NCBI RefSeq assembly: GCF_018728565.1
Contig: NZ_JACSOI010000001.1
Coordinates: 868,001-932,000 of the forward strand
DNA: 64,000 bases
From: Zobellia russellii
Lineage (GTDB): Bacteria; Bacteroidota; Bacteroidia; Flavobacteriales; Flavobacteriaceae
Reading direction: 5' to 3'
Positions 1 through 7,982 of this stretch are shown in pieces. A program made the translations under genes and the position numbers. Every line of letters starts with the position of its first letter. Position 1 is the stretch's first letter. The notes under the pieces are model-generated. The model had not been told where the DNA came from, did not search any database, and saw only the letters and a program-made list of their open reading frames with translations.

Positions 1-678
1 AGCCCTGTTCTGGCTTTCGGTAACAATTTGACCGTCAAATAGATTTACAACTCTATGAGCGTAATGCGAATCTCTATCGGAATGCGTTACCATTACAATA
101 GTGGTTCCTTCTTGATTAAGTTCCGTTAATAGGTTCATGACTTCTATACCGTTTTTGGAATCCAAGTTTCCAGTAGGCTCATCGGCAAGAATCAATTTTG
201 GGTTGGTTACTACCGCTCTTGAAATGGCTACACGTTGCTGTTGACCGCCGGAAAGTTGTTGTGGAAAGTGCTTCTCCCTGTGTGCAATTTTCATACGCTC
301 CAAAACCTCGCGTACTTTTTGTTTTCGTTCCGCTTTACCCATCTTTAGATAAATTAAGGGCAGTTCTACGTTTTCATAAACCGTTAGCTCATCAATAAGG
401 TTAAAGCTTTGGAATACAAAGCCTAAATTTCCTTTTCTTAATTCTGTGCGTTGGCGTTCCTTAAGGCGACTTACCTCATGACCGGCAAATTCATAGGAGC
501 CTTCATTTGGGCTGTCTAGCATGCCTATAATGTTAAGTAATGTAGATTTTCCGCAGCCGGAGGGCCCCATAATGGCAACGAATTCGCCTTCTTCAACTTT
601 AAGGTTTACGTTATTCAGGGCCAAGGTTTCTACCTCTTCGGTCTTGAAACTCTTTTTAAGATTTTTTATCTGTATCAT
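1..678 (-). CDS. ABC transporter ATP-binding protein, MacB/LolD type (C-terminus beyond window)
   Basis: The ATPase energises export or lipoprotein-type transport through a permease not seen here. Reading from the ATG at 676-678, the frame stays open to base 1, so the C-terminal end is missing. Visible motifs are Walker A GPSGCGKST near residue 40, the signature LSGGQQQRVAIARA near 140, Walker B LILADEPTGNLDS near 160 and the switch His in MVTHSD. The GNLD after the Walker B is usual in the MacB/LolD/FtsE group. It is the third gene of an operon with the adaptor and TolC-like protein upstream, so a MacAB-TolC-like pump is the likely assembly, with a permease expected further left. Confidence 0.93.
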   Translation of the reverse strand, partial: MIQIKNLKKSFKTEEVETLALNNVNLKVEEGEFVAIMGPSGCGKSTLLNIIGMLDSPNEGSYEFAGHEVSRLKERQRTELRKGNLGFVFQSFNLIDELTVYENVELPLIYLKMGKAERKQKVREVLERMKIAHREKHFPQQLSGGQQQRVAISRAVVTNPKLILADEPTGNLDSKNGIEVMNLLTELNQEGTTIVMVTHSDRDSHYAHRVVNLFDGQIVTESQNRA

Positions 679-740
679 TTTTTAGTTTGATTTTTGTTGT
701 TATAAAGATGATGCTTTGTGTGTAAAGTGACAGTTAATTG

Positions 741-1991
741 CTATTTTAAAACTATTTTTTCGGCTTCGCCAAAAGAGTCATAGTTACTGGTTATCACTTT
801 CTCACCGGCTTGGAGGCCTTCAATGACTTCGTAATATTTTGAATTCTGTTTTCCTATTTTAATATTACGTTTTATGGCTTCTCCACCATCCGGGGAAACT
901 ACGAATAGCCACTGCCCACCAGTACTTTGGAAAAAGCTTCCTTTGGGTAATAACAAGGCGTCACTAGATTCTCCCAATTGCAATTTAATGTTGTAGCTCT
1001 GTCCGGTACGGATGGTTTCAGGTTTCTCTTCCGTAAAGACCAAGTCTACTTTAAACCTCCCGTTGCGTACCTCGGGATATACCTTTCGTACCCGCAGCGG
1101 AAATTGCTTGCCGTTGCGCTCCAAAACGGCCACTAAGTCTCTTTTTACCCGATCAATATAGTGTTCATCTATATTCGCCTCAATTTTATAATCCGTAAGT
1201 ACGTTTACTTGCCCAATTCGTTGTCCTTGAGTAATATTTTGGCCTATTTCTGCATCAAGAAAACCTAGTTGACCGTCTGCCGGTGCACGTACATTCAGGT
1301 GGTCTAGCCGCTGATAGACCATACCCAGTGTTTTCTGCATTCGGTTAAGGTCCGCTTCCAGAACGGGCAAGGAGGTTTTTCTAACTTGGTCATCGTTTTC
1401 GGTCTGTACTTTTATGATATCGTACTGTTTTTGAGAAAGTTCGTAGTTTTCTTTTGCGGTAAGATAGGCTTCCTTTGATATGAGTTCCTCGGCGAACAGG
1501 GCTTCGTTTTGTTCAAAATTTCGTTTTAATCGTTGTAATTCCGTGGCCGCGGTAGCCAAAGACCTTCGCCCTTCAACTTGTCTTGAGTCAAAAGTTAACT
1601 TCGTAGAGCGTAAATCGTTTTGCTTCAGGGCCAGCCCACTTTCGCTTTGTAGTATTTGCTCGTACAGGTTAATATTATCCAGTTTTAGGATTATATCTCC
1701 TTTCTTGACGATAGCGCCTTCTTCAATTAGCTTTTCACTAACCCGGCCCCCTTCATAGGCATCCATGTAAATGGTGGCAATTGGAGCCACATTGCCGCTA
1801 ATGGTAATGTAATCATCAAACTTACCATTGGTTATTGAGGCTATGGAGAGTTTTTCCTTATCAGTCCGAAAAGTAGAGACGGAGCTGGCGAAAAGCAGTT
1901 GATAACCCACAAAAAGCAGTAGTATTGCCAGTGCAATGTAGCCGTAATGTTTGGGGCGTAATCCTTTTTTCTTTTCTAGTTGTATATCCAT
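741..1991 (-). CDS. HlyD/MacA-type periplasmic adaptor subunit
   Basis: This is a membrane-fusion protein of 416 residues, linking an inner-membrane ABC transporter to an outer-membrane channel. A single N-terminal membrane segment lies at about residues 17-35. A first lipoyl half (EGAIVKKGDIILKLD) is followed by a long helical hairpin, about 105-220, and the second lipoyl half (RAPADGQLGFLDAEIGQ). Beta-barrel and membrane-proximal domains follow. Length and order fit MacA-like adaptors. It lies 43 bp after the TolC-like gene and 62 bp before the ATPase gene, all on the minus strand, so the three are probably co-transcribed. The exported substrate cannot be read from the sequence. Confidence 0.93.
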   Translation of the reverse strand: MDIQLEKKKGLRPKHYGYIALAILLLFVGYQLLFASSVSTFRTDKEKLSIASITNGKFDDYITISGNVAPIATIYMDAYEGGRVSEKLIEEGAIVKKGDIILKLDNINLYEQILQSESGLALKQNDLRSTKLTFDSRQVEGRRSLATAATELQRLKRNFEQNEALFAEELISKEAYLTAKENYELSQKQYDIIKVQTENDDQVRKTSLPVLEADLNRMQKTLGMVYQRLDHLNVRAPADGQLGFLDAEIGQNITQGQRIGQVNVLTDYKIEANIDEHYIDRVKRDLVAVLERNGKQFPLRVRKVYPEVRNGRFKVDLVFTEEKPETIRTGQSYNIKLQLGESSDALLLPKGSFFQSTGGQWLFVVSPDGGEAIKRNIKIGKQNSKYYEVIEGLQAGEKVITSNYDSFGEAEKIVLK

Positions 1992-2034
1992 TGTGCTATA
2001 TAATTGTCGTTTTTAGCTAGTCTTTATTTATTCT

Positions 2035-3381
2035 TTATTCAATATCAAAAACCGGTAGGCCTCGGTAAAACTCCAAAGTGCTTTGATTGATTTCCGACCT
2101 GAGCCTTACCTGCAGGTTTTCATTTTGGGCACTGGCAAACAAGTTTTTGGCAGTAAATAATTCCAAGGCATTAATAAGGCCTTTTTCATACCGCTTTTGT
2201 GCAATGGTAAAAGCCAGTTCCTGCGCTTGTACTTTTTGTGCGCTCTGCTCGCGCTCAACCTCTAGGGATTGATATTCCTGTACCAATTGTTGAATGGTCT
2301 GGTAGACGAGTTGTTCCTGTACCTTTAAATTGTTTTCGGCTCGTAATTTTTCAATTTTCTGTTGTTTGATACGGGAACGAGCAGCCCATCCATTACTGAT
2401 GGGTACGCTTAAACTTACCCCTATAAACTGCGATGTATTATCTCGGAACTGGTCCCTAAAAGGAACGGTAACACCAAGTGAATCTCTTGTGGTCTCAAAA
2501 TATCCGGTGGAAATTCCTGAGAATAAAGATAGTGACGGGTATAAGGAACCTCTTTCTATGGCCAGTTGCTTTTTGGCAGCTTTTACCCGTAACTCTTGGG
2601 CCTTGAGCATGGGCATAAATTCTTTTGCTTCAGCATATATACTGTCCGATTGTACATTAGGTGAATTTTCGGGTTCCATGGTATGGTTTAGGCCGTCTTG
2701 TACCTCTATTTCACTGGTTCCTTCTAGATTCATTTCTTGTATCAGTTGAAGCTTAGCCGCGGCTAATTGGTTTTTACTTTGTGTAAGGTTTAGTTTGTCC
2801 GTAAGTAATAACGATTCGGCCTCGTACAGGTCGGCTCCGGCTTTGAGTCCTAATTCTATTTGTTTGGCAACCAGATCGTAATTGGATTGGGATACCGTCA
2901 TCTGTTCTTTTGATATGGCTACTAATCCTTTAAAAAATCTAATATCGTAAAAAGCCTGCATTACTCTAAAAGCCAGTAAGTAACGTTGCTGTAGATTTTC
3001 TTCTTGAGTAGCTTTATACAGAAGTTCGGTAGCCTTTATGTTATTCATTTTCTGAAATCCCCTGAAAAGGTCAACAGAACCTTCTAGCGTGTAACGGTTG
3101 GAGAAAAAATCTGTAGTAACCACATCATTGGTAAAGGGATCGGTACTACGTCCAAAATTGATTACATAGTTTCCGGAACCCGTAACCGTGGGCAAAAGGT
3201 TACGAATAGACTGTCTATAGGTCTCCTCATTGGAATTGGTGTTAAAAGAATAATCTTTCAATTGCAGGTTGTTTTCTAAAGCATAGGCCACACAGGCATC
3301 TAAGGTCCACGAATCTTGGCCGGCTAGTTTGGCGGAGATTAGTAACAAAATCCAAATTAAGTATTTAAAAATAATGCTCAT
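2035..3381 (-). CDS. TolC-family outer-membrane efflux protein
   Basis: This is a 448-residue outer-membrane channel component with an N-terminal signal peptide (about residues 1-21, ending near KLAGQ). It has two copies of the long alpha-helical OEP repeat, the first near residues 25-215 and the second near 230-440; the start WTLDACVAYALENN is the classic N-terminal OEP motif. It is the promoter-proximal gene of the efflux operon. The ATG at 3381 lies only about 25 bases from a sigma-54-like promoter at 3406-3423, which suits control by the divergent NtrC-type regulator. Only the substrate is unknown. Confidence 0.94.
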   Translation of the reverse strand: MSIIFKYLIWILLLISAKLAGQDSWTLDACVAYALENNLQLKDYSFNTNSNEETYRQSIRNLLPTVTGSGNYVINFGRSTDPFTNDVVTTDFFSNRYTLEGSVDLFRGFQKMNNIKATELLYKATQEENLQQRYLLAFRVMQAFYDIRFFKGLVAISKEQMTVSQSNYDLVAKQIELGLKAGADLYEAESLLLTDKLNLTQSKNQLAAAKLQLIQEMNLEGTSEIEVQDGLNHTMEPENSPNVQSDSIYAEAKEFMPMLKAQELRVKAAKKQLAIERGSLYPSLSLFSGISTGYFETTRDSLGVTVPFRDQFRDNTSQFIGVSLSVPISNGWAARSRIKQQKIEKLRAENNLKVQEQLVYQTIQQLVQEYQSLEVEREQSAQKVQAQELAFTIAQKRYEKGLINALELFTAKNLFASAQNENLQVRLRSEINQSTLEFYRGLPVFDIE

Positions 3382-3405
3382 AATATATCAAGTGTGCCAA
3401 ACTTA

Positions 3406-3423
3406 ATACGATTCCCGTGCCAA
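3406..3423 (-). promoter_or_regulatory. Candidate sigma-54 promoter of the efflux operon
   Basis: The minus-strand sequence is TTGGCACGGGAATCGTAT. It matches the -24 element TTGGCACG exactly and keeps the correct spacing to a weaker -12 element (TCGTA against TTGCW). The predicted transcription start is about 15 bases before the tolC-like ATG. The divergent neighbour encodes a sigma-54 activator, which strengthens the call. Confidence 0.55.
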
Positions 3424-3505
3424 TATATTAAATAACTGAAAATCAACATATTGTAAATTTGTATTTTGTTATTGACGTTTTGGTTTGTAAAATATGTGTA
3501 CAGCA

Positions 3506-3526
3506 AGTGTCAAATTTTTAGACACT
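3506..3526. promoter_or_regulatory. Inverted repeat, candidate NtrC-type enhancer site
   Basis: A perfect repeat AGTGTC-N9-GACACT lies between the divergent regulator and efflux operons. Its centre is about 120 bp upstream of the predicted sigma-54 start, a usual distance for an enhancer-binding protein. It is also about 75 bp before the regulator's ATG, so it could mediate autoregulation as well. The binding partner is inferred. Confidence 0.45.
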
Positions 3527-3598
3527 GTTAAAAATTTATAATATTGAAATTGTAGTTTTACTAGGTGCCGTTTTAGTTTACGGTAGAACAAGATTACT

Positions 3599-4966
3599 AT
3601 GGTAGATGCAAAAATTTTGATTGTTGATGATAACAAGAGCGTTCTTAGCGCTCTTGAAATATTGTTGCAATTTGAGTACAGCTCTATACAGACCATTTCA
3701 AATCCTAACCAGATAACGTCCTTCCCAAATCTTAATGAAATAGATATGGTGCTGTTGGATATGAATTTCTCGGCTGGGGTAAATACCGGAAATGAGGGGC
3801 TGTATTGGTTACGGGAGTTACAGAAAAAAGCCCCACAGACTTCGGTTGTTATGATGACTGCCTATGGTGCGGTAGATTTGGCCGTAAAGGCTTTGAAAGA
3901 AGGAGCCTCTGATTTTATTCTAAAACCTTGGAACAATGATAAGTTATTGGCCACCGTAAAATCTGCCTATGAACTTAGAAAGTCCAAGAAGGAGGTTAAG
4001 GAGCTAAAACAGAAGGAAAGCCATTTAAAGCAGGTTATCAATCAAAATAAGAATTACATCATTGGCAATTCAAAAGCCTTGAACGCAGTGCTAAAATTGG
4101 TGTCTAAAGTTGCTAAAACCGATGTAAATGTTCTGGTTACAGGAGAAAATGGTACAGGAAAGGAGTTGATTGCTAGGGAACTTCACAAGCTATCTAGCCG
4201 AAATAACGAAGTTTTTATTTCCGTGGATATGGGCTCCATTTCAGAAAACCTATTTGAAAGCGAACTTTTTGGCCACACCAAAGGTTCTTTTACCGATGCC
4301 AAAGAGGATAGGGCAGGTAAGTTTGAAGCGGCAAATGGAGGAACTCTTTTTTTGGACGAAATAGGAAACCTCTCATTGCAGGCGCAAGCTAAACTGTTAT
4401 CCGCCATTCAGAACAGGACCATTGTTCGGGTGGGTTCCAATAAAGCTATTCCGGTGGATATTAGGTTGATATGTGCTACGAACGAAGATTTGGATAAAAT
4501 GGTAGCGGACGGTCTCTTTAGGGAGGATTTGCTCTACAGGATAAATACCATTAGAGTAGAGGTGCCGGCACTTAGGGAACGCGATCAGGATATTTTGGTC
4601 CTGGCTGATTTCTATTTGAAAAAATTTACTTCTAAATATGGTAAACCTGGACTTCGTATCAATCAAGCGGCACAAGATAAATTAATGGGGTATGCTTGGC
4701 CAGGAAATATCAGGGAGCTTTTGCATACTATTGAAAGAGCCGTAATCCTATCGGAAGGGAATATACTAAAACCCGAAGATTTTTTACTGAGCAATAAATC
4801 TACGGTTGCCACAAATTTAAACGGTCCCAATACCTTGGAGGAAATGGAACTCTTAATGATCAACAGTGCTTTGGAGCAAAATGATGGTAACTACAGTGCG
4901 GCCGCAGAACAATTGGGGATTTCTAGGCAAACCTTGTACAACAAGTTAAAGAAAATAGGGAAATAA
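3599..4966 (+). CDS. NtrC-family sigma-54-dependent response regulator
   Basis: This 455-residue activator has a receiver domain at about 1-125 (ILIVDDNKS, phospho-Asp in MVLLDMNF, Lys in ILKPWN). An AAA+ domain at about 145-385 follows (Walker A GENGTGKE, Walker B GGTLFLDEIG). It ends with a Fis-type helix-turn-helix (NYSAAAEQLGISRQTLYNKL). The loop that contacts sigma-54, usually GAFTGA, reads GSFTDA here: the Thr is kept, while Ala and the second Gly are changed. The ATG is followed directly by the receiver, so the start is secure. The kinase gene follows after 13 bp. The likely target is the divergent efflux operon. Confidence 0.95.
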   Translation: MVDAKILIVDDNKSVLSALEILLQFEYSSIQTISNPNQITSFPNLNEIDMVLLDMNFSAGVNTGNEGLYWLRELQKKAPQTSVVMMTAYGAVDLAVKALKEGASDFILKPWNNDKLLATVKSAYELRKSKKEVKELKQKESHLKQVINQNKNYIIGNSKALNAVLKLVSKVAKTDVNVLVTGENGTGKELIARELHKLSSRNNEVFISVDMGSISENLFESELFGHTKGSFTDAKEDRAGKFEAANGGTLFLDEIGNLSLQAQAKLLSAIQNRTIVRVGSNKAIPVDIRLICATNEDLDKMVADGLFREDLLYRINTIRVEVPALRERDQDILVLADFYLKKFTSKYGKPGLRINQAAQDKLMGYAWPGNIRELLHTIERAVILSEGNILKPEDFLLSNKSTVATNLNGPNTLEEMELLMINSALEQNDGNYSAAAEQLGISRQTLYNKLKKIGK

Positions 4967-4979
4967 GCACATTTAGCAA

Positions 4980-6326
4980 ATGGTAAGTAAACACATTTAT
5001 CTGCAATTAATTCTCCGTACGGTTCTCTTGTCCTTGACCGCATTGGCAGTAGGATTTTTGTTTTTTGGGGAAAAGTACATTTTGGTAGGTTTTGCCCTAT
5101 GCTTGCTTGTAGTGCAGATCTATTCGCTTATTTACTATGTAAACCAGACCAACCGAAAAATAGCATATTTTTTTGATGCCATAAAGAATGAGGATTTTAC
5201 TCTTCGGTTTCCAGAAAAGCTAAGTAGTAAATCATTAAAAGAACTGAACCATAGCCTTAATATGCTCAACGCTATGGTGCAAGATATTCACCTTAAAAAG
5301 CAGGCCCAGGAACAGTTTTATCAAGAAATTTTAAAACAGGCAGATATTGGGATTATGACTGTCAACCCCAAAGGGCATATTCTTTATGCAAATCCTACAA
5401 TTGAAAAATTGCTGAACTATCACCCCTTGAACCATGTGAAGCAATTAAAGCAAATAGACGAAAAATTGTATGCCAAGTTTCAAGATCTACATCCGTTTGA
5501 AAGCAGTATTCATCAGTTGACCAATGAACGTGAAAAGAAGGAACTGGCCGTAAAAGCTACAGCAATGAACCTTGATGGCGAGCCTTTGCTATTGGTGGTG
5601 GTCCAGGATATACGTAAAGAACTGGACGAGAAGGAAACGGACTCTTGGGTGAAGTTAATACGGGTGCTTACGCACGAAATTATGAATACCATTACCCCCA
5701 TAACCTCTATTTCGGAATCGATATTAAAATATTATAAAAAGGGAGAAAATTTACTGGCCATAGAGGAATTGCAAGAGCAACATTTGCAGAGCACGGTTAA
5801 GGGGCTTGAAGTTATAAAGGGACAAGGAAGCGACTTGATGAACTTTGTGCACTCTTACCGTAAATTTTTAAGTGTACCGGAACCTGATAGGGAATTGATA
5901 CGTGCGCAAAACTTTTTGGAGAAGGTAAAGCTCTTATTGGATAATAAATCCGGAGTAGACCCAATTGAGATTTCAATTACCATAGATCCGCAAGATTTGG
6001 AACTTTATATTGATGTAAAGCAGATTACTCAGGTATTGGTGAATTTGGGCAAAAATGCACAGCAGTCCATTGGCAATCAACAAAACGGAAAAATTGACCT
6101 TATAGCCGGTATCAATAGAAAAGGAAAGAAGTTTGTGCAGGTGCGAGACAATGGCCCGGGAATTCCTGAAGACCTAGTAGAGGAAATCTTCGTTCCTTTT
6201 TTCACAACTAAAAATACGGGAACCGGTATAGGGTTAAGTTTGTCTAAGCAGATTATGCGCTTGCATAAGGGAACCATTCAAGTAATTTCCCGGGACCAGA
6301 CTGTTTTTACACTCACTTTTGATTAA
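4980..6326 (+). CDS. NtrY-like membrane sensor histidine kinase
   Basis: This 448-residue kinase is the probable partner of the preceding NtrC-type regulator. Two membrane segments lie within residues 8-58 with almost no periplasmic loop, so sensing is probably in the membrane or cytoplasm. A PAS domain (about 115-205, ADIGIMTVNPKGHILYAN) follows. The H-box is LIRVLTHEIMNTITP, of the NtrY/NtrB type. The catalytic domain has N-box NLGKNAQQSI, G1 VRDNGPGIP and G2 TKNTGTGIGLSLS. All catalytic motifs look intact. The small separation from the regulator gene implies an operon. The stimulus may be envelope stress or an efflux substrate, but that is only inferred from the neighbours. Confidence 0.94.
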   Translation: MVSKHIYLQLILRTVLLSLTALAVGFLFFGEKYILVGFALCLLVVQIYSLIYYVNQTNRKIAYFFDAIKNEDFTLRFPEKLSSKSLKELNHSLNMLNAMVQDIHLKKQAQEQFYQEILKQADIGIMTVNPKGHILYANPTIEKLLNYHPLNHVKQLKQIDEKLYAKFQDLHPFESSIHQLTNEREKKELAVKATAMNLDGEPLLLVVVQDIRKELDEKETDSWVKLIRVLTHEIMNTITPITSISESILKYYKKGENLLAIEELQEQHLQSTVKGLEVIKGQGSDLMNFVHSYRKFLSVPEPDRELIRAQNFLEKVKLLLDNKSGVDPIEISITIDPQDLELYIDVKQITQVLVNLGKNAQQSIGNQQNGKIDLIAGINRKGKKFVQVRDNGPGIPEDLVEEIFVPFFTTKNTGTGIGLSLSKQIMRLHKGTIQVISRDQTVFTLTFD

Positions 6327-6336
6327 GGTAAGAATT

Positions 6337-6672
6337 TTAACCTAGCTCCTTAAAAGGATCCCAAAAATGCTTTTCAAAGTTGATGATTTGATTGTCAACT
6401 ACGGTTATTCCTTCATTTTCCAAGAGCTGCTGCATAAGGTTGGTGCCGTCAAAATGGTGTTTTCCTGTAAGTAGTCCAATTTTGTTTACCACTCTATGGG
6501 CGGGTACATCTGGCATACTGCCGGCTCCGTTCATGGCCCAACCTACCATACGGGCACTACGGGCGGCACCTAAATATTTGGCAATTGCACCATATGAGGT
6601 AACACGACCTTCTGGAATGAGCCGGGCCACTTCATATACTTTTTGGAAGAAATTTTTGTTGTCAGGATTCAT
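6337..6672 (-). CDS. Alkyltransferase-like protein (MGMT family without acceptor Cys)
   Basis: This 111-residue protein resembles the DNA-binding C-terminal domain of O6-alkylguanine-DNA alkyltransferase. The helix-turn-helix region TSYGAIAKYLGAARSARMVGWAMN carries the arginine finger (SAR). The active-site motif, PCHRV in true transferases, reads PAHRVV, so the acceptor cysteine is replaced by alanine. Proteins of this type bind alkylated guanine without repairing it and hand it to nucleotide excision repair; this is known for the family and inferred here. Its ATG overlaps the stop of the LysE-like gene by one base (TAATG), so translation is probably coupled. Confidence 0.9.
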   Translation of the reverse strand: MNPDNKNFFQKVYEVARLIPEGRVTSYGAIAKYLGAARSARMVGWAMNGAGSMPDVPAHRVVNKIGLLTGKHHFDGTNLMQQLLENEGITVVDNQIINFEKHFWDPFKELG

Positions 6673-7301
6673 TAGAGAAATATAATTCTTAGAATGGTTA
6701 TAATCAATAGAACCAACATAAGAGCACTAAGAATATAATTGCTGTTCTGCGAAAATCGATTTGATTTGTGCTCAAGCTTATTGAAGTAAACGGTATACAT
6801 ATAAAGCACGGTAAAAGTGCCCGAACCTGCCGCTAGAATAAATACAAGAATATCCCAAACTTGAAACTTGATCCAACCGGAAGCATTCCACATAATATTA
6901 AGTCCGCTATAGTAGGGTATGGTCAATAGATTTAACGCTGCTAAAAGTACGCCCTTAAAAAAACTATTCTTTTTACTAACCTTTACCGCTTTTATTTTCT
7001 GTACTTTATTTCTCTTGGCGGCTACAAAAAAGTATACCATAAAAAAGGCAAAAACCACTACCGCAATTTTGAGAAGTATATCTACAACTTCAGGGTTTTT
7101 ATGAAGGAATTTTGAGATGTAAACTGCTATGGTTGCTTGTAGAATAACCATTACAGCTACTCCCAAGCTAAAAATAATTCCGTTCAGTTTACCCTTTTCT
7201 ACACTAACCTTTGCGGCATTCATGTTCAAAAGACCAGGAGGTACCGTTGCCATAAAAGCTGCCGAAAAAGTAGCAAAAAAAAGAATCAAAAGATGCTGCA
7301 T
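6672..7301 (-). CDS. LysE-family transporter
   Basis: This is a 209-residue membrane protein with about six hydrophobic helices. The N-terminal segment contains ATVPPGLLNMNAAKVSVEKG, the region typical of LysE/RhtB amino-acid exporters (PGP-N motif, here PPGLLN). A lysine-rich loop near residues 117-130 separates the two halves. It probably exports an amino acid or another small metabolite; the substrate is unknown. It lies 2 bp after trmB and shares a one-base overlap with the alkyltransferase-like gene, so the three form one transcript. Confidence 0.88.
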   Translation of the reverse strand: MQHLLILFFATFSAAFMATVPPGLLNMNAAKVSVEKGKLNGIIFSLGVAVMVILQATIAVYISKFLHKNPEVVDILLKIAVVVFAFFMVYFFVAAKRNKVQKIKAVKVSKKNSFFKGVLLAALNLLTIPYYSGLNIMWNASGWIKFQVWDILVFILAAGSGTFTVLYMYTVYFNKLEHKSNRFSQNSNYILSALMLVLLIITILRIIFL

Positions 7302-7303
7302 GC

Positions 7304-7972
7304 TTAATGTACCTTGAATTGAATATAGGTAATGGGCTTACCTTTTTCAAGATACTGTTTTTCGTAGAAAGTCTGAAGTTCCAACACTTCTTTTGGACTG
7401 CCCTCATTTTTGTACACATCATGGTTGGCGTAGTTCACTTCCAATCCTAGACCATGTAGTAGTCCTAAGGTATAACCGTGCATAAATTCGCTATCGGTTT
7501 TTAGGTGCATAAGACCATCTGGGCGTAAAATTTTCTTGTATTTGGCCAAGAAAGCCTCGTTGGTCATTCTATGTTTTGTTCGCTTGTATTTTATTTGGGG
7601 ATCGGGAAAAGTTATCCAGATTTCGGAAACCTCGTCTTGGGCAAAAAGTTCGTCTATAAGTTCTATCTGTGTCCTTAAAAAAGCTACATTCTTAAGATTG
7701 TCCTCCAGAGCGGTTTTTGCACCTCTCCAAAGGCGAGCCCCCTTTATATCTATACCAATGAAATTTTTACTAGGGTCTTGTTTGGCCAGCCCTACGGTAT
7801 ATTCTCCTTTGCCGCACCCTAATTCTAGTACAATTGGGTTGTCATTTCCAAAAAAATCATTCCACTTTCCTCTTTTTTCGAACCCCTGCTTTACTGCATC
7901 CCGGTTAGGTTGGATTACATTTGAAAAGGTTTCGTTCTCTTTAAACCGCTTAAGTTTGTTCTTGCTTCCCAA
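7304..7972 (-). CDS. trmB: tRNA (guanine-N7)-methyltransferase
   Basis: This enzyme methylates G46 in the variable loop of tRNA, using S-adenosylmethionine. The 222-residue length is normal. The SAM site is LELGCGKGEYTVGLAK, followed by FIGIDIKGARLWRGA. The family motif appears as TFPDPQIKYKRTKHRM, a Bacteroidota variant of the usual FPDPW-KKRH. The C-terminal part contains LKTDSEFMHGYTLG. It is the first gene of the trmB-lysE-alkyltransferase-like group and starts 10 bp after the stop of the PhoR-like kinase gene, so it may also be read through from phoBR. Confidence 0.96.
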   Translation of the reverse strand: MGSKNKLKRFKENETFSNVIQPNRDAVKQGFEKRGKWNDFFGNDNPIVLELGCGKGEYTVGLAKQDPSKNFIGIDIKGARLWRGAKTALEDNLKNVAFLRTQIELIDELFAQDEVSEIWITFPDPQIKYKRTKHRMTNEAFLAKYKKILRPDGLMHLKTDSEFMHGYTLGLLHGLGLEVNYANHDVYKNEGSPKEVLELQTFYEKQYLEKGKPITYIQFKVH

Positions 7973-7982
7973 TAGTGTAAAA

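Noticed and set aside
3388-3405. Second TTGGCAC on the minus strand as a sigma-54 promoter
   Set aside because: No -12 element lies at the required spacing, and it is too close to the ATG.
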